A stretch of 64,000 nt of DNA from Streptomyces globosus (lineage in GTDB: Bacteria; Actinomycetota; Actinomycetes; Streptomycetales; Streptomycetaceae), in assembly GCF_003325375.1 (NCBI RefSeq), contig NZ_CP030862.1:186001-250000 (forward strand), written 5' to 3'. Both the position numbers and the translations under genes were made by a program. The notes beneath the pieces are model-generated. The model saw only the letters and a list, made by a program, of their open reading frames with translations, had not been told where the DNA came from and did not search any database. Positions 41,436-52,230 of the stretch are shown here, piece after piece; within the stretch, counting starts at the first letter, position 1, and each line of letters begins with the position of its first letter.

Positions 41436-41701
41436 GCCGCCACCTCCTCGGTCTCGCTGCCCTTGGCGGCCTGCTTGGCCTTGTAGGCGGCGGCGAGGGT
41501 GGACGCGTACTGGGGTGTCCACTCCATGTGCCGGGCGACGGCCGGCGCTCCGCCGCGGCCGAGGTCTACGGCGATACGCCCCGCGGTCTCACGGAAGTGC
41601 GCGACGGCATCGTCGGCGGCCTTCTTCGCCCGATCCAGTTCGAGCTTCTGCGCGTCGGTCAGGGCGGCCTGCGGAGCTCGGGCGCGGGGCTTGTCGGTCA
41701 T
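41432..41701 (-). CDS. Small helical protein, first gene of the TA-like operon
   Basis: 89 residues from ATG 41701. Mostly helical: LTDAQKLELDRAKKAADDAVAHFRETAGRIAVDL, then ARHMEWTPQYASTLAAAYKAKQAAKG. The GGAPAVARHMEWTPQYASTL segment is HTH-like and would suit a DNA-binding, autoregulatory part. Next gene starts in its stop (ATGA). Its 41702-42017 upstream gap holds a short promoter region and the tRNA-Gly flank. Confidence 0.6.
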   Translation of the reverse strand: MTDKPRARAPQAALTDAQKLELDRAKKAADDAVAHFRETAGRIAVDLGRGGAPAVARHMEWTPQYASTLAAAYKAKQAAKGSETEEVAA

Positions 41702-41980
41702 GGGAGCAGTGTGGACCCCACGTCAATAAATCGCAAGGGCTACTTGTCATTAAGGGCCTCGTCCGAAAGGAAAGGCCTTGCGTCGAGGGTGACACCAAGT
41801 CCAGCGGCTGGTGTGTGGGTGAGTGGGCGACCTGCCGGCCGTCCTCTCCGTCGAGGTCGAGCGGCACCTTGGTTCGCGGAGTAGGGGTGCCGGTGGCGCG
41901 CGAAGGCGCTGTGGGCAGGATATTCCTGCGAGTTGGGGCACGTGGAGGGCGCGGAGACCCCTGAGAGGTCTAGACAACGA

Positions 41981-42011
41981 CGAAGGCCCAGGTCGCTGAC
42001 CTGGGCCTTCG
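41981..42011 (-). terminator. Terminator of tRNA-Gly
   Basis: A 13-bp stem CGAAGGCCCAGGT/ACCTGGGCCTTCG with loop CGCTG, 7 bases past the tRNA 3' end. Copied at 40530-40560. Confidence 0.85.
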
Positions 42012-42017
42012 TTGAAG

Positions 42018-42088
42018 AGCGGATGACGGGAATCGAACCCGCGCTATAAGCTTGGGAAGCTCATGTTCTACCATTAAACTACATCCGC
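42018..42088 (-). tRNA. tRNA-Gly (anticodon CCC)
   Basis: 71 nt on the minus strand. Acceptor GCGGATG pairs with CATCCGC, discriminator U; D-arm GTTT-AATGGTA-GAAC; anticodon stem TGAGC/GCTTA with loop TTCCCAA, anticodon CCC at 34-36; T-arm GCGGG-TTCGATT-CCCGT. CCA is not encoded. It decodes GGG. The 3' half serves as attB: four further copies lie at 24.8, 28.6, 29.8 and 40.6 kb, all in the same orientation, so the gene has been the target of repeated integration and has stayed intact each time. Confidence 0.95.
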
Positions 42089-42324
42089 AGGTCGCTCCAG
42101 GGGTCTGGAGCGGTACCGTTGCACACTCTACCTCATGATCGACCCCCGGTGAATCGGCCGCGGGGTCGTCGTGTGTTTGCGGGGTGCACCGGCCGTCGCG
42201 GGGGCGGGAGTTGGGGCGTAACGTACCGGTGTGGCGGGCCGCGGGGTGGCGGCTGGAGCGCGGTCTCGATCATCCCCTAATGTGGCGATTCGTCGCAGTA
42301 CGGCAGGTTGGGGAAAGGGACTCG

Positions 42325-42492
42325 ATGGAGAACACCGTCGTCCGTTGTGCCGAAGGGCATGTGTTCAGCACCGCTTCGTTCCCGCTGCAGCACCTCGGTG
42401 CCGGCCGGATCGGGCCGGGACGGCTGCTGCGGTGTCCGCGGTGCGCCCGGCTGAGGCACGCCGTGCCCGTCGGGGCGGCCGTCAAGCGGTAG
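42325..42492 (+). CDS. Small zinc-ribbon protein
   Basis: 55 residues from ATG 42325, with GGGAAAGG upstream. Two metal-binding pairs: CAEGH at Cys9/His13 and CPRC near residues 38-41, giving a one-zinc ribbon. It is a familiar short gene just upstream of dcd in streptomycetes. Role unknown; the fold suggests nucleic-acid or protein binding. Confidence 0.72.
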   Translation: MENTVVRCAEGHVFSTASFPLQHLGAGRIGPGRLLRCPRCARLRHAVPVGAAVKR

Positions 42493-42603
42493 GCGTCACG
42501 GCGTCCCGGCCGTCCGCGGCCGCCCCGCCCCCGCGGCGGGCGCCGCGGCCCGGGCGCCGTACTCGATTGGGGGCGGCTCGCGCCCACTGCGTATCCTCGG
42601 GAC

Positions 42604-43191
42604 GTGCTTCTCTCCGACAAAGACATCCGGGCCGAGATCGACAGCGGACGGGTGCTCATCGACCCGTTCGACGAGTCGATGGTGCAGCCCTCCAGCATCG
42701 ACGTGCGTCTCGACCGCTATTTCCGGGTGTTCGAGAACCACCGCTACGCCCACATCGACCCCGCCATCGAGCAGCCGGACCTGACCCGTCTGGTCGAGCC
42801 CGAGGGGGACGAGGCGTTCATCCTGCATCCGGGCGAGTTCGTGCTCGCTTCGACCTACGAGGTCATCTCGCTGCCCGACGACATCGCCTCCCGGCTGGAG
42901 GGGAAGTCCAGCCTGGGCCGCCTGGGACTGGTGACGCACTCGACCGCCGGGTTCATCGACCCCGGCTTCTCCGGCCACGTCACGCTCGAGCTGTCGAACC
43001 TCGCCACCCTCCCGATCAAGCTCTGGCCCGGCATGAAGATCGGGCAGCTGTGCATGTTCCGGCTCAGCTCGCCCGCCGAGTTCCCCTACGGGAGCGAGCG
43101 GTACGGATCGCGGTACCAGGGTCAGCGCGGGCCCACGGCCTCGCGCTCCTTCCAGAACTTCCACCGCACCCAGGTGAGGCACGAGGCATGA
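42604..43191 (+). CDS. dcd: dCTP deaminase
   Basis: 195 residues from GTG 42604; most bacterial Dcd proteins are 189-193. Hallmarks: [92 protein letters not shown] with the catalytic Glu in TLELSN and the SSLGR triphosphate loop, and [13 protein letters not shown] at the C-terminus. Converts dCTP to dUTP for dTMP synthesis; the actinobacterial enzyme may also carry out dUTP hydrolysis. The stop overlaps the next start. Confidence 0.95.
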   Translation: MLLSDKDIRAEIDSGRVLIDPFDESMVQPSSIDVRLDRYFRVFENHRYAHIDPAIEQPDLTRLVEPEGDEAFILHPGEFVLASTYEVISLPDDIASRLEGKSSLGRLGLVTHSTAGFIDPGFSGHVTLELSNLATLPIKLWPGMKIGQLCMFRLSSPAEFPYGSERYGSRYQGQRGPTASRSFQNFHRTQVRHEA

Positions 43192-43685
43192 GTGTTGTAC
43201 GCGAGTCCCTGAACTACGAGGGCTTCGGCCGCGCCGTGCGCGAGCTGGCGAAGACCATCGCGGACGACGGCTACGAGCCGGACATCATCCTGTCCATCGC
43301 GCGCGGCGGCGTCTTCGTCGCCGGCGGTCTGGCGTACGCCCTGGACTGCAAGAACATCCACCTCGTGAACGTGGAGTTCTACACCGGCGTCGGCACCACC
43401 CTCGAAATGCCGGTCATGCTCGCCCCCGTCCCGGACGCGATCGACTTCTCCGACAAGAAGGTCCTGATCGCCGACGACGTCGCCGACACCGGCAAGACGC
43501 TCAAGCTCGTCCACGACTTCTGTGTCGGCACCGTCGCCGACGTCCGCTCCGCGGTCATCTACGAGAAGCCCCAGTCGCTCGTGAAGTGCGAGTACGTCTG
43601 GAAGCGGACCGACGACTGGATCGAGTTCCCCTGGTCGGTCGAGCCGCCCGTCGTCCAGCGCGAGGGCCAGATCCTCGACGCCTGA
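43188..43685 (+). CDS. Phosphoribosyltransferase
   Basis: 165 residues from ATG 43188 (ATGA overlap with dcd). Type I PRT fold: [19 protein letters not shown] (first substrate loop), [19 protein letters not shown], and the PRPP-binding motif [32 protein letters not shown] is typical of the xanthine/hypoxanthine-PRT-like group that follows dcd in actinobacteria. Substrate probably a purine base; not fixed by sequence. Confidence 0.9.
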   Translation: MSVVRESLNYEGFGRAVRELAKTIADDGYEPDIILSIARGGVFVAGGLAYALDCKNIHLVNVEFYTGVGTTLEMPVMLAPVPDAIDFSDKKVLIADDVADTGKTLKLVHDFCVGTVADVRSAVIYEKPQSLVKCEYVWKRTDDWIEFPWSVEPPVVQREGQILDA

Positions 43686-43712
43686 GCCGCGGCCGGGCGT
43701 CTTCGGACGCGG

Positions 43713-43756
43713 AAGGGCCCGCCGCCGCACCCTGCAGGTGCGGCGGCGGGCCCTTT
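43713..43756. terminator. Bidirectional terminator
   Basis: AAGGGCCCGCCGCCGCAC and GTGCGGCGGCGGGCCCTT arms, 18 bp, loop CCTGCAG; between the convergent phosphoribosyltransferase and Yip1 genes. Confidence 0.9.
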
Positions 43757-43776
43757 CGTCCTCGCTGCGGACCCCC

Positions 43777-44751
43777 CTACAGGGTGCCGAGCTTGATGAT
43801 CGACAGCAGCGCCACCAGCTGGATCGCGGACGCGCCCAGCGCCTTCGGCCACGGCAGGTCGTGCGACTTGCTGATCAGCGACGTGAACAGCGCGCCCGCC
43901 GCCACCCAGGTCGCCCAGCCGAGCACCTGCACGAACATGTTGTCGCCGCCGAGGAACACCGCGAAGATCAGGCGCGGCGCGTCAGAGATCGACATGACCA
44001 GCATCGACAGGCCGACGGTCGGCTGCCAGGCCCCCTCGCCGCCCAGCTGGCGGGCCAGGGTGTGGGTGACGGCGCCGAGGATCAGGCCGCAGATGACGAA
44101 CGCCACGCCGGCGCTCAGGACGATCGGGACGGCGTTCGCGAGGGTGGCGCTGATGACGTCCTTGCGGGCCTCGTCGAAGCCGAAGACCGCGAGCAGGCCG
44201 TAGAGGAACGTCACGATCAGCGCGGGGCCCCACACCGGGTAGTCGCGCATCTGGAAGAACGTCGGCCCCGGGCGCATCACGATGCCCTTGAGCAGCTCCT
44301 TCCACGGCAGCCGCGGGCCGGCCGGGGCCGCGGCTGCCGCGCCGCCGTCCGCCTGGTAGGTGCCGGGGGGGCCGTACGGGTCCTCGCCGTAGGCGAAGAC
44401 CTGGGTGTGGCCGGGGTTGTCGTTCGCGTACGAGCCGCCGCCGTGGCCGCCCTGGCTGCCGCCGGGCGGGCCGTACGGGGGCTGCTGCGGGTACGCCTGC
44501 GGGGGCTGCTGGTGCTGCCCCTGCTGGTGGCCGTGCGGGTGCCCGTACGGGTCGAAGTACTCGGGCTCGCCGTGCCCCCCGCTACCGCTCGCGGCCTGCT
44601 GCGGCCACTGCTGCTGGGGAGGGTAGGGCTGTCGGCCGTACGGCGCCCCCTGCGGCTGCTGCTGCGGGTGCTGCTGACCGTACGGCTGCTGCCGCGGGGG
44701 TTGTTGTGCGCGGTCGTCGTCCCTGCCGCGTCCGATCCTGAATCCAGCCAC
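43777..44751 (-). CDS. Yip1-domain membrane protein
   Basis: 324 residues from GTG 44751 (VAGFRIGRGRDDD). The first 155 residues are disordered and rich in Gln, Pro, Gly, His and Tyr (PPRQQPYGQQHPQQQP, GHPHGHQQGQHQQPPQ). The C-terminal part has five hydrophobic segments: PALIVTFLYGLLAVFGFDEARKDVI, AVPIVLSAGVAFVICGLILGAVTH, TVGLSMLVMSISDAPRLIFAV, VLGWATWVAAGALFTSLI, LGASAIQLVALLSII, the Yip1 pattern. Conserved in streptomycetes. Function unknown; the tail may bind other proteins. Confidence 0.85.
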   Translation of the reverse strand: MAGFRIGRGRDDDRAQQPPRQQPYGQQHPQQQPQGAPYGRQPYPPQQQWPQQAASGSGGHGEPEYFDPYGHPHGHQQGQHQQPPQAYPQQPPYGPPGGSQGGHGGGSYANDNPGHTQVFAYGEDPYGPPGTYQADGGAAAAAPAGPRLPWKELLKGIVMRPGPTFFQMRDYPVWGPALIVTFLYGLLAVFGFDEARKDVISATLANAVPIVLSAGVAFVICGLILGAVTHTLARQLGGEGAWQPTVGLSMLVMSISDAPRLIFAVFLGGDNMFVQVLGWATWVAAGALFTSLISKSHDLPWPKALGASAIQLVALLSIIKLGTL

Positions 44752-44899
44752 GTGATCGAACGTACCTGGTCCCGCGCAATCGGGTGCAGTCGGTGCCGGA
44801 TTAAGCACCCTTTGCGGCTGAGCTGTGACATCCCTTAGGGGAACCCCGGGGGGCTGTCCCCCCTGGCGTGCGCGGCCGGGCGGGCCGGGCCGGGGAAGC

Positions 44900-44935
44900 G
44901 GAACGGCCGGCCCCCGGGCGGGGGCCGGCCGTTCC
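44900..44935 (-). terminator. Terminator of the Fe-S oxidoreductase gene
   Basis: GGAACGGCCGGCCCCC and GGGGGCCGGCCGTTCC arms, 16 bp, loop GGGC; 39 bases past the stop. Confidence 0.9.
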
Positions 44936-44974
44936 GGCGCGGTTGCGCTGAGCCGATCCGGGCTGCGGTTCGGG

Positions 44975-47476
44975 CTACTTGGCCGTGTTGGCCTCGGCCG
45001 CGTCGCCGTCGGCCTCCGCCTCGGCCTCCGGCGCCTTGCCGGCCTCCGGCTCCTTTTCCGCCTCGGGCTTGGGCTCGGGCTCGGGCTCGGTCTTTGCCGC
45101 CGCTTCGGCTTCTGCCTTTGCCTTCGCCTTCGCTTCCGCCTCGGCCTTTGCCTTCGCCTCGGCTTCCGCCTTTGCCTTCGCCTCGGCCTCGGCCTTCGCC
45201 GCCGCTTCGGCCTCGGCCTCCGCTGCGGCCGCCGCCTCCGCCTCCGCCAGTTCGGCCTCCGTCGGGGCCGGGGCCTTCACCGACTCCAGGAGCAGCTGGG
45301 CCACGTCCACGACCTGGACGGACTCCTTGGCCTGGCCGTCGTTCTTCTTGCCGTTCACCGAGTCGGTCAGCATCACCAGGCAGAACGGGCACGCCGTCGA
45401 CACGATGTCCGGGTTGAGGGAGAGGGCCTCGTCGACGCGCTCGTTGTTGATGCGCTTGCCGATCCGCTCCTCCATCCACATGCGCGCACCGCCGGCGCCG
45501 CAGCAGAAGCCGCGCTCCTTGTGGCGGTGCATCTCCTGCTGGCGCAGGCCCGGGACGGCGGACATGATCTCCCGCGGCGGCGTGTAGACCTTGTTGTGGC
45601 GGCCCAGGTAGCAGGGGTCGTGGTAGGTGATCAGGCCGTCGACCGGGGTCACCGGCAGCAGCTTGCCCTCGTCGATGAGGTGCTGGAGGAGCTGCGTGTG
45701 GTGGATGACCTCGTACTCGCCGCCCAGCTGCGGGTACTCGTTCGCGATGGTGTTGAAGCAGTGCGGGCAGGTCGAGACGATCTTCTTCGCGGACTTCGGC
45801 TTCTTCGTCGACTCGTCCTCGTCGTCCTCGCCGAAGGCCATGTTCAGCATGGCCACGTTCTCCTGGCCCAGCTGCTGGAACAGCGGCTCGTTGCCCAGGC
45901 GCCGCGGCGAGTCGCCGGTGCACTTCTCCTCGCCGCCCATGATCGCGAACTTGACGCCTGCCATGTGCAGCAGCTCGGCGAAGGCCTTGGTGGTCTTCTT
46001 GGCCCGGTCCTCCAGCGCGCCCGCGCAGCCGACCCAGTACAGGTAGTCGACCTCGGTGAGGTCCTCGACGTCCTTGCCGACGATCGGGACCTCGAAGTCG
46101 ACCTCCTTGGTCCACTCGACGCGCTGCTTCTTCGCCAGGCCCCAGGGGTTGCCCTTCTTCTCCAGGTTCTTGAGCATCGTGCCCGCCTCGGACGGGAACG
46201 CGCTCTCGATCATGACCTGGTAGCGGCGCATGTCGACGATGTGGTCGATGTGCTCGATGTCGACCGGGCACTGCTCGACGCACGCACCGCAGGTGGTGCA
46301 GGACCACAGCACGTCCGGGTCGATGACGCCGTTCTCCTCGGCCGTGCCGACCAGCGGGCGCTCCGCCTCGGCGAGGGCCGTCGCGGGGACGCCGGCGAGC
46401 TGCTCCTCGGTCGCCTTCTCCTCGCCCTCCATGGTCTTGCCGCCGCCGGCCAGCAGGTACGGGGCCTTGGCGTGCGCGTGGTCGCGCAGCGACATGATCA
46501 GGAGCTTCGGGGAGAGCGGCTTGCCCGTGTTCCAGGCGGGGCACTGCGACTGGCAGCGGCCGCACTCGGTGCAGGTGGAGAAGTCGAGGATGCCCTTCCA
46601 GGAGAACTGCTCGACCTGGGAGACGCCGAAGACGTCGTCCTCGCCCGGGTCCTCGAAGTCGATCTCCTTGCCGCCCGAGGTCATCGGCTGGAGCGCGCCG
46701 AGCGCGGTCGCGCCGTCGGCGTTCCGCTTGAACCAGATGTTCGGGAAGCCGAGGAAGCGGTGCCAGGCGACACCCATGTTGGTGTTCAGCGAGACCGTGA
46801 TCATCCAGATCAGCGAGGTGCCGATCTTGATCATGGCGGTGAAGTAGATGGCGTTCTGCAGGGCCGGCAGCGACAGGCCGTCGAACGCGAGCACCAGCGG
46901 GTACGACACGAAGTACGCCGGCTCGTACGAGTCGACGTGGTGGATGGCGCCCTCGAGGCCGCGCAGGGCGAGGATCGCCAGGCCGATGGTGAGGATCACG
47001 TACTCGACGAAGTACGCCTGCCAGGCCTTCGAGCCCGCGAAGCGCGACTTGCGGCCGGCCCGCGACGGCAGCGACAGCAGGCGGATCACCATCAGCACGG
47101 CGATGCCGACGACCGTCATCAGGCCGATGAACTCGATGTACATCTCGAACGGCAGGAACCCGCCGAGGACCGGCAGCGTCCAGTCGGCCTGGAAGAGCTG
47201 GCCGTACGCCTGGGCGAGGGTCGGCGGCAGGGTCAGGAAGCCGATCGCCACGAACCAGTGCGCGAAGCCGACGATGCCCCAGCGGTTCATCCGGCTGTGG
47301 CCCAGGAACTCGCGGACCAGGGTGAGCGTTCGGGCCTTCGGGTCGTCCGTGCGGCTGCCCGCCGGCACGGGTTGGCCGAGTTTCACGAACCGGTAGATCT
47401 GCGCCACGGCTCGGGCGAGCAGCGCGACGCCGACCACGGTCAGGACCAGCGACACGATGATCGCGGCGAGTTGCAT
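44975..47476 (-). CDS. Membrane (Fe-S) oxidoreductase, HdrD/GlpC-like
   Basis: 833 residues from ATG 47476. Four or five membrane helices in the first 245 residues (NarI-like cytochrome region with His in GFAHWFVAIGF and GVAWHRFLGFP). Two 4Fe-4S ferredoxin motifs: CTECGRCQSQCP near 310 and CTTCGACVEQCP near 400. Two CCG-type domains follow with GCAGAL...KCTGD, CPHCFNTIANEYP, HDPCYLGRHNKVY, RGFCCGAGGARMWMEE and ACPFCLVML. It likely passes electrons between menaquinone and an unknown donor. The last 110 residues are an Ala/Glu/Lys repeat tail (KAEAEAKAKAEAEAKA) that family members elsewhere lack or vary. Conserved in Streptomyces. Confidence 0.92.
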   Translation of the reverse strand: MQLAAIIVSLVLTVVGVALLARAVAQIYRFVKLGQPVPAGSRTDDPKARTLTLVREFLGHSRMNRWGIVGFAHWFVAIGFLTLPPTLAQAYGQLFQADWTLPVLGGFLPFEMYIEFIGLMTVVGIAVLMVIRLLSLPSRAGRKSRFAGSKAWQAYFVEYVILTIGLAILALRGLEGAIHHVDSYEPAYFVSYPLVLAFDGLSLPALQNAIYFTAMIKIGTSLIWMITVSLNTNMGVAWHRFLGFPNIWFKRNADGATALGALQPMTSGGKEIDFEDPGEDDVFGVSQVEQFSWKGILDFSTCTECGRCQSQCPAWNTGKPLSPKLLIMSLRDHAHAKAPYLLAGGGKTMEGEEKATEEQLAGVPATALAEAERPLVGTAEENGVIDPDVLWSCTTCGACVEQCPVDIEHIDHIVDMRRYQVMIESAFPSEAGTMLKNLEKKGNPWGLAKKQRVEWTKEVDFEVPIVGKDVEDLTEVDYLYWVGCAGALEDRAKKTTKAFAELLHMAGVKFAIMGGEEKCTGDSPRRLGNEPLFQQLGQENVAMLNMAFGEDDEDESTKKPKSAKKIVSTCPHCFNTIANEYPQLGGEYEVIHHTQLLQHLIDEGKLLPVTPVDGLITYHDPCYLGRHNKVYTPPREIMSAVPGLRQQEMHRHKERGFCCGAGGARMWMEERIGKRINNERVDEALSLNPDIVSTACPFCLVMLTDSVNGKKNDGQAKESVQVVDVAQLLLESVKAPAPTEAELAEAEAAAAAEAEAEAAAKAEAEAKAKAEAEAKAKAEAEAKAKAKAEAEAAAKTEPEPEPKPEAEKEPEAGKAPEAEAEADGDAAEANTAK

Positions 47477-47586
47477 GGGAGGGCTCCTCGGGCGGGACTT
47501 ACTAAGCAGTAACTTATTGAGTCAAGGCTTGAGGTTACCCATTCTCCGCGCTGCACTGTAGGTGAGCGTGCGGTGATCTGTGTCGC

Positions 47587-48252
47587 TCAGGCATGCCTGT
47601 GTGCACGGGCCGCGCGGGGGGTCCGGGCGAGGATCGCGAGATCCATCCCCAGCCAGTGGCTCTCCACATAGTGCCTGTCCAGGAGGGCCATCTCCTCCCA
47701 GGGAAGGTCCGACCGGGCGCTGACCTGCCACAACCCGGTCATTCCGGGGCGTACGAGCAGCCTGTCGGGCCGGTCCGTACGGGCCTGCGGCCGCGGACCG
47801 ACGAGCGACATCTCGCCCCGGAGCACGTTCAGCAGTTGCGGCAGCGCGTCGAGTCCGCACCGCCGGACCGCCGCCCCGGCGCGCCCGGCTCCCGCGGTGC
47901 GCAGCCGCCAGGTGCGGAACGGCCGCCCGCCGAGCCCCGCCGCCGGCTCCCGCAGCAGGATCCTGCGGCCCGCGCGCGGCCGGGCCAGGAAGAGTGCGGC
48001 GGCCGCGGCGAGGAGCGCCGGCAGGGCCGCGGCCAGCAGGAGGAGGCCCGCGGCGAGGTCGAAGGCCCGCTTGGCCGGATACGCGGGCACCCGTGGCACC
48101 CGCAGCGCGGGCCGCGGCATCCGCAGCGCGGGCCGGGGCGGCCGCGGCGAGGGCCGCGGGGCCGCGGGCCGCGGGCGGGGGCCGGTGCGCCGGGCGGGGC
48201 GCCGGACCCGGGGGAACCGGACCCGGGGGAAGGGGAGGGGCGGCAGCGGCAT
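47587..48252 (-). CDS. Bacterial sugar transferase (short form)
   Basis: 221 residues from ATG 48252. About 55 Pro/Arg-rich residues lead into KRAFDLAAGLLLLAAALPALLAAAAALFLA (membrane helix), then RRCGLDALPQLLNVLRGEMSLVGPRPQ (catalytic LRGEMSLVGPRP), RLLVRPGMTGLWQVSARSDLPWEEM and DRHYVESHW. This is the C-terminal phosphoglycosyl-transferase part of the WcaJ/WbaP family, which moves a sugar phosphate to undecaprenyl phosphate in polysaccharide synthesis. The usual DxxR-like FKxRTM motif appears as FRTWRL and is weak. Stand-alone; no other polysaccharide genes are adjacent. Confidence 0.85.
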   Translation of the reverse strand: MPLPPLPFPRVRFPRVRRPARRTGPRPRPAAPRPSPRPPRPALRMPRPALRVPRVPAYPAKRAFDLAAGLLLLAAALPALLAAAAALFLARPRAGRRILLREPAAGLGGRPFRTWRLRTAGAGRAGAAVRRCGLDALPQLLNVLRGEMSLVGPRPQARTDRPDRLLVRPGMTGLWQVSARSDLPWEEMALLDRHYVESHWLGMDLAILARTPRAARAHRHA

Positions 48253-48375
48253 GCAGGCACCGTGCCCTGCCGCCGCCCCCGCCGCCGGGCGCCGCGCAGC
48301 GCGCGGGCGCCTGCGTCCCCCACTCGGCCCCGCCCGCTTGACGTCCGCTCGCGGCTGAGCATAAGACCGGGATAA

Positions 48376-50318
<1,943 letters not shown>

Positions 50319-50319
<1 letters not shown>

Positions 50320-51008
50320 TGCCGGAGGAGACCGCGGGTTTCGAGGAGAAGCCCGAAGTCCCCGACGGCGCCGCCCCTGAGGACGCCGCCGAGCCGAAGG
50401 CCGCCGACTCCTCCGCGGAGGAGCCGGCGGCCCCGGCCGGGGACTCCGGAGCACGGTCCGCCACGTCCGCCGCGCAGGACGCGGACGCGGCCCTCCTGGC
50501 GCAGCTGGACCAGGCGCGCACGGCCCTCGCCGAGCGCACCGGCGACCTCCAGCGGCTCCAGGCCGAGTACCAGAACTACCGCCGCCGCGTGGAGCGGGAC
50601 CGGGTCGCCGTCAAGGAGATCGCGGTCGCGAACCTGCTGACGGAGCTGCTGCCCACCCTGGACGACATCGGCCGGGCGCGGGACCACGGCGAGCTGGTCG
50701 GCGGCTTCAAGTCGGTGGCCGAATCGCTGGAGACCGCAGTCGCCAAGCTCGGCCTGCAGCAGTTCGGCAAGGAGGGCGAGCCCTTCGACCCGACGATCCA
50801 CGAGGCCCTGATGCACTCGTACGCGCCGGACGTCACCGAGACGACCTGCGTGGCGATCCTGCAGCCCGGGTACCGGATCGGGGAGCGCACCATCCGCCCG
50901 GCACGGGTCGCCGTGGCCGAGCCCCAGCCGGGCGCGGCGCCCAAGTCCGAGTCCGGGGAGGGCGACGCGCCGTCGGACAAGGACGCGGATGCTCCCGAAA
51001 AGGGCTGA
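50319..51008 (+). CDS. grpE: Nucleotide exchange factor GrpE
   Basis: 229 residues from ATG 50319, overlapping the dnaK stop by one base (TGATG). N-terminal 70 residues acidic and Ala/Pro-rich, then the coiled coil (QLDQARTALAERTGDLQRLQAEYQNYRRRVERD) and the C-terminal beta domain with EGEPFDPTIHEALMH and VAILQPGYRIGERTIRPARVAVAE, the GrpE signature. Releases ADP from DnaK; long N-terminal extension is normal in streptomycetes. Confidence 0.97.
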
Positions 51009-51056
51009 CGTCCGCGAGCGCGGTCAGGTGAAGGCACGGGAGGAGGGACACCGGGG

Positions 51057-52229
51057 ATGAGCACGAAGGACTTCGTCGAGAAGGACTACTACAAGGTCCT
51101 CGGTGTCCCGAAGGACGCCACCGAGGCCGAGATCAAGAAGGCGTACCGGAAGCTCGCCCGCGAGTACCACCCGGACGCCAACAAGGGCGACGCCGCGGCC
51201 GAGGAGCGCTTCAAGGAGATCTCCGAGGCGAACGACGTCCTCGGCGACGCCAAGAAGCGCAAGGAGTACGACGAGGCCCGCGCCCTGTTCGGGAACGGCG
51301 GCTTCCGCCCCGGGCCGGGCGCGGGCGGCTCGTTCAACTTCGACCTGGGGGACCTCTTCGGGGGCTCCCAGCCCGGCGCGGGCGGCTTCGGCGGCGGCGG
51401 CCTCGGCGACGTGTTCGGCGGGCTGTTCAACCGCGGCGGCGCCGGCCCGGGCGCCCGGACCCAGCCGCGCCGGGGCCAGGACATCGAGTCGGAGGTCACC
51501 CTCTCCTTCACGGAGGCGGTGGACGGGGCCACGGTCCCGCTGCGGATGTCCTCCCAGGCGCCCTGCAAGGCCTGTTCGGGCACCGGCGACAAGAACGGCA
51601 CCCCGCGGGTGTGCCCGACCTGCGTCGGCACCGGCCAGGTGTCGCGGGGCAGCGGCGGCGGCTTCTCGCTGACCGACCCGTGCGCGGACTGCAAGGGCCG
51701 CGGCCTGATCGCGGAGAGCCCCTGCGAGGTCTGCCACGGCAGCGGCCGCGCCAAGTCCTCCCGGACGATGCAGGTCCGGATCCCGGCGGGCGTCTCCGAC
51801 GGCCAGCGGATCCGGCTGCGCGGCAAGGGCGCGCCGGGCGAGCGCGGCGGACCCGCCGGCGACCTGTACGTGGTGGTCCACGTGGGCAGCCACCCGGTGT
51901 TCTCCCGCAAGGGCGACAACCTGACCGTGACGGTCCCCGTCACGTTCACCGAGGCCGCCCTGGGCGCCGACATCAGGGTCCCGACCCTGAACGGCCCCGC
52001 GGTGACGCTGAAGCTTCCGCCGGGCACCCCGTCCGGCCGTACGATGCGCGCCCGCGGCAAGGGCGCCGTCCGCAAGGACGGCACCCGCGGCGACCTGCTC
52101 GTCACGGTGGAGGTCGCGGTCCCGGCCACGCTGTCGGACAAGGCCCGCGAGGCCCTGGAGATGTACCGCGACGCGACGGTGTCGGAGGACCCGCGCGCCG
52201 CGCTGTTCGAGTCCGCGAAGGGAGCATGA
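51057..52229 (+). CDS. dnaJ: Co-chaperone DnaJ
   Basis: 390 residues from ATG 51057. J domain 10-75: [36 protein letters not shown] with HPD; Gly/Phe-rich linker ([20 protein letters not shown]); zinc-finger domain with four CxxCxGxG-type repeats, [32 protein letters not shown]; then the two C-terminal beta domains. It delivers clients to DnaK and stimulates ATP hydrolysis. Operon gene three, 48 bases after grpE, and hspR begins 1 base after its stop. Confidence 0.97.
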   Translation: MSTKDFVEKDYYKVLGVPKDATEAEIKKAYRKLAREYHPDANKGDAAAEERFKEISEANDVLGDAKKRKEYDEARALFGNGGFRPGPGAGGSFNFDLGDLFGGSQPGAGGFGGGGLGDVFGGLFNRGGAGPGARTQPRRGQDIESEVTLSFTEAVDGATVPLRMSSQAPCKACSGTGDKNGTPRVCPTCVGTGQVSRGSGGGFSLTDPCADCKGRGLIAESPCEVCHGSGRAKSSRTMQVRIPAGVSDGQRIRLRGKGAPGERGGPAGDLYVVVHVGSHPVFSRKGDNLTVTVPVTFTEAALGADIRVPTLNGPAVTLKLPPGTPSGRTMRARGKGAVRKDGTRGDLLVTVEVAVPATLSDKAREALEMYRDATVSEDPRAALFESAKGA

Positions 52230-52230
52230 C

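Larger units (their letters stand above)
24835..42058. mobile_element. Composite genomic island accreted at tRNA-Gly(CCC)
   Basis: Five copies of the tRNA-Gly 3' half (four remnants plus the gene) in one orientation bound four tandem segments: 24.84-28.63, 28.59-29.88, 29.84-40.61 and 40.57-42.06 kb. The right arm of each remnant is conserved (CTGACCTG near the core and a GTTGTGGCACG-like block about 120 bases on). Segments carry accessory genes, many broken, and a recombinase C-terminal scrap at 34407, but no intact integrase or excisionase. Left boundary is the least certain because its core is the most diverged (31 of 41 bases). Confidence 0.72.

Noticed and set aside
44825-47512. 895-codon plus-strand frame opposite the Fe-S oxidoreductase
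   Set aside because: Antisense shadow; the minus strand has the full Fe-S motif set.
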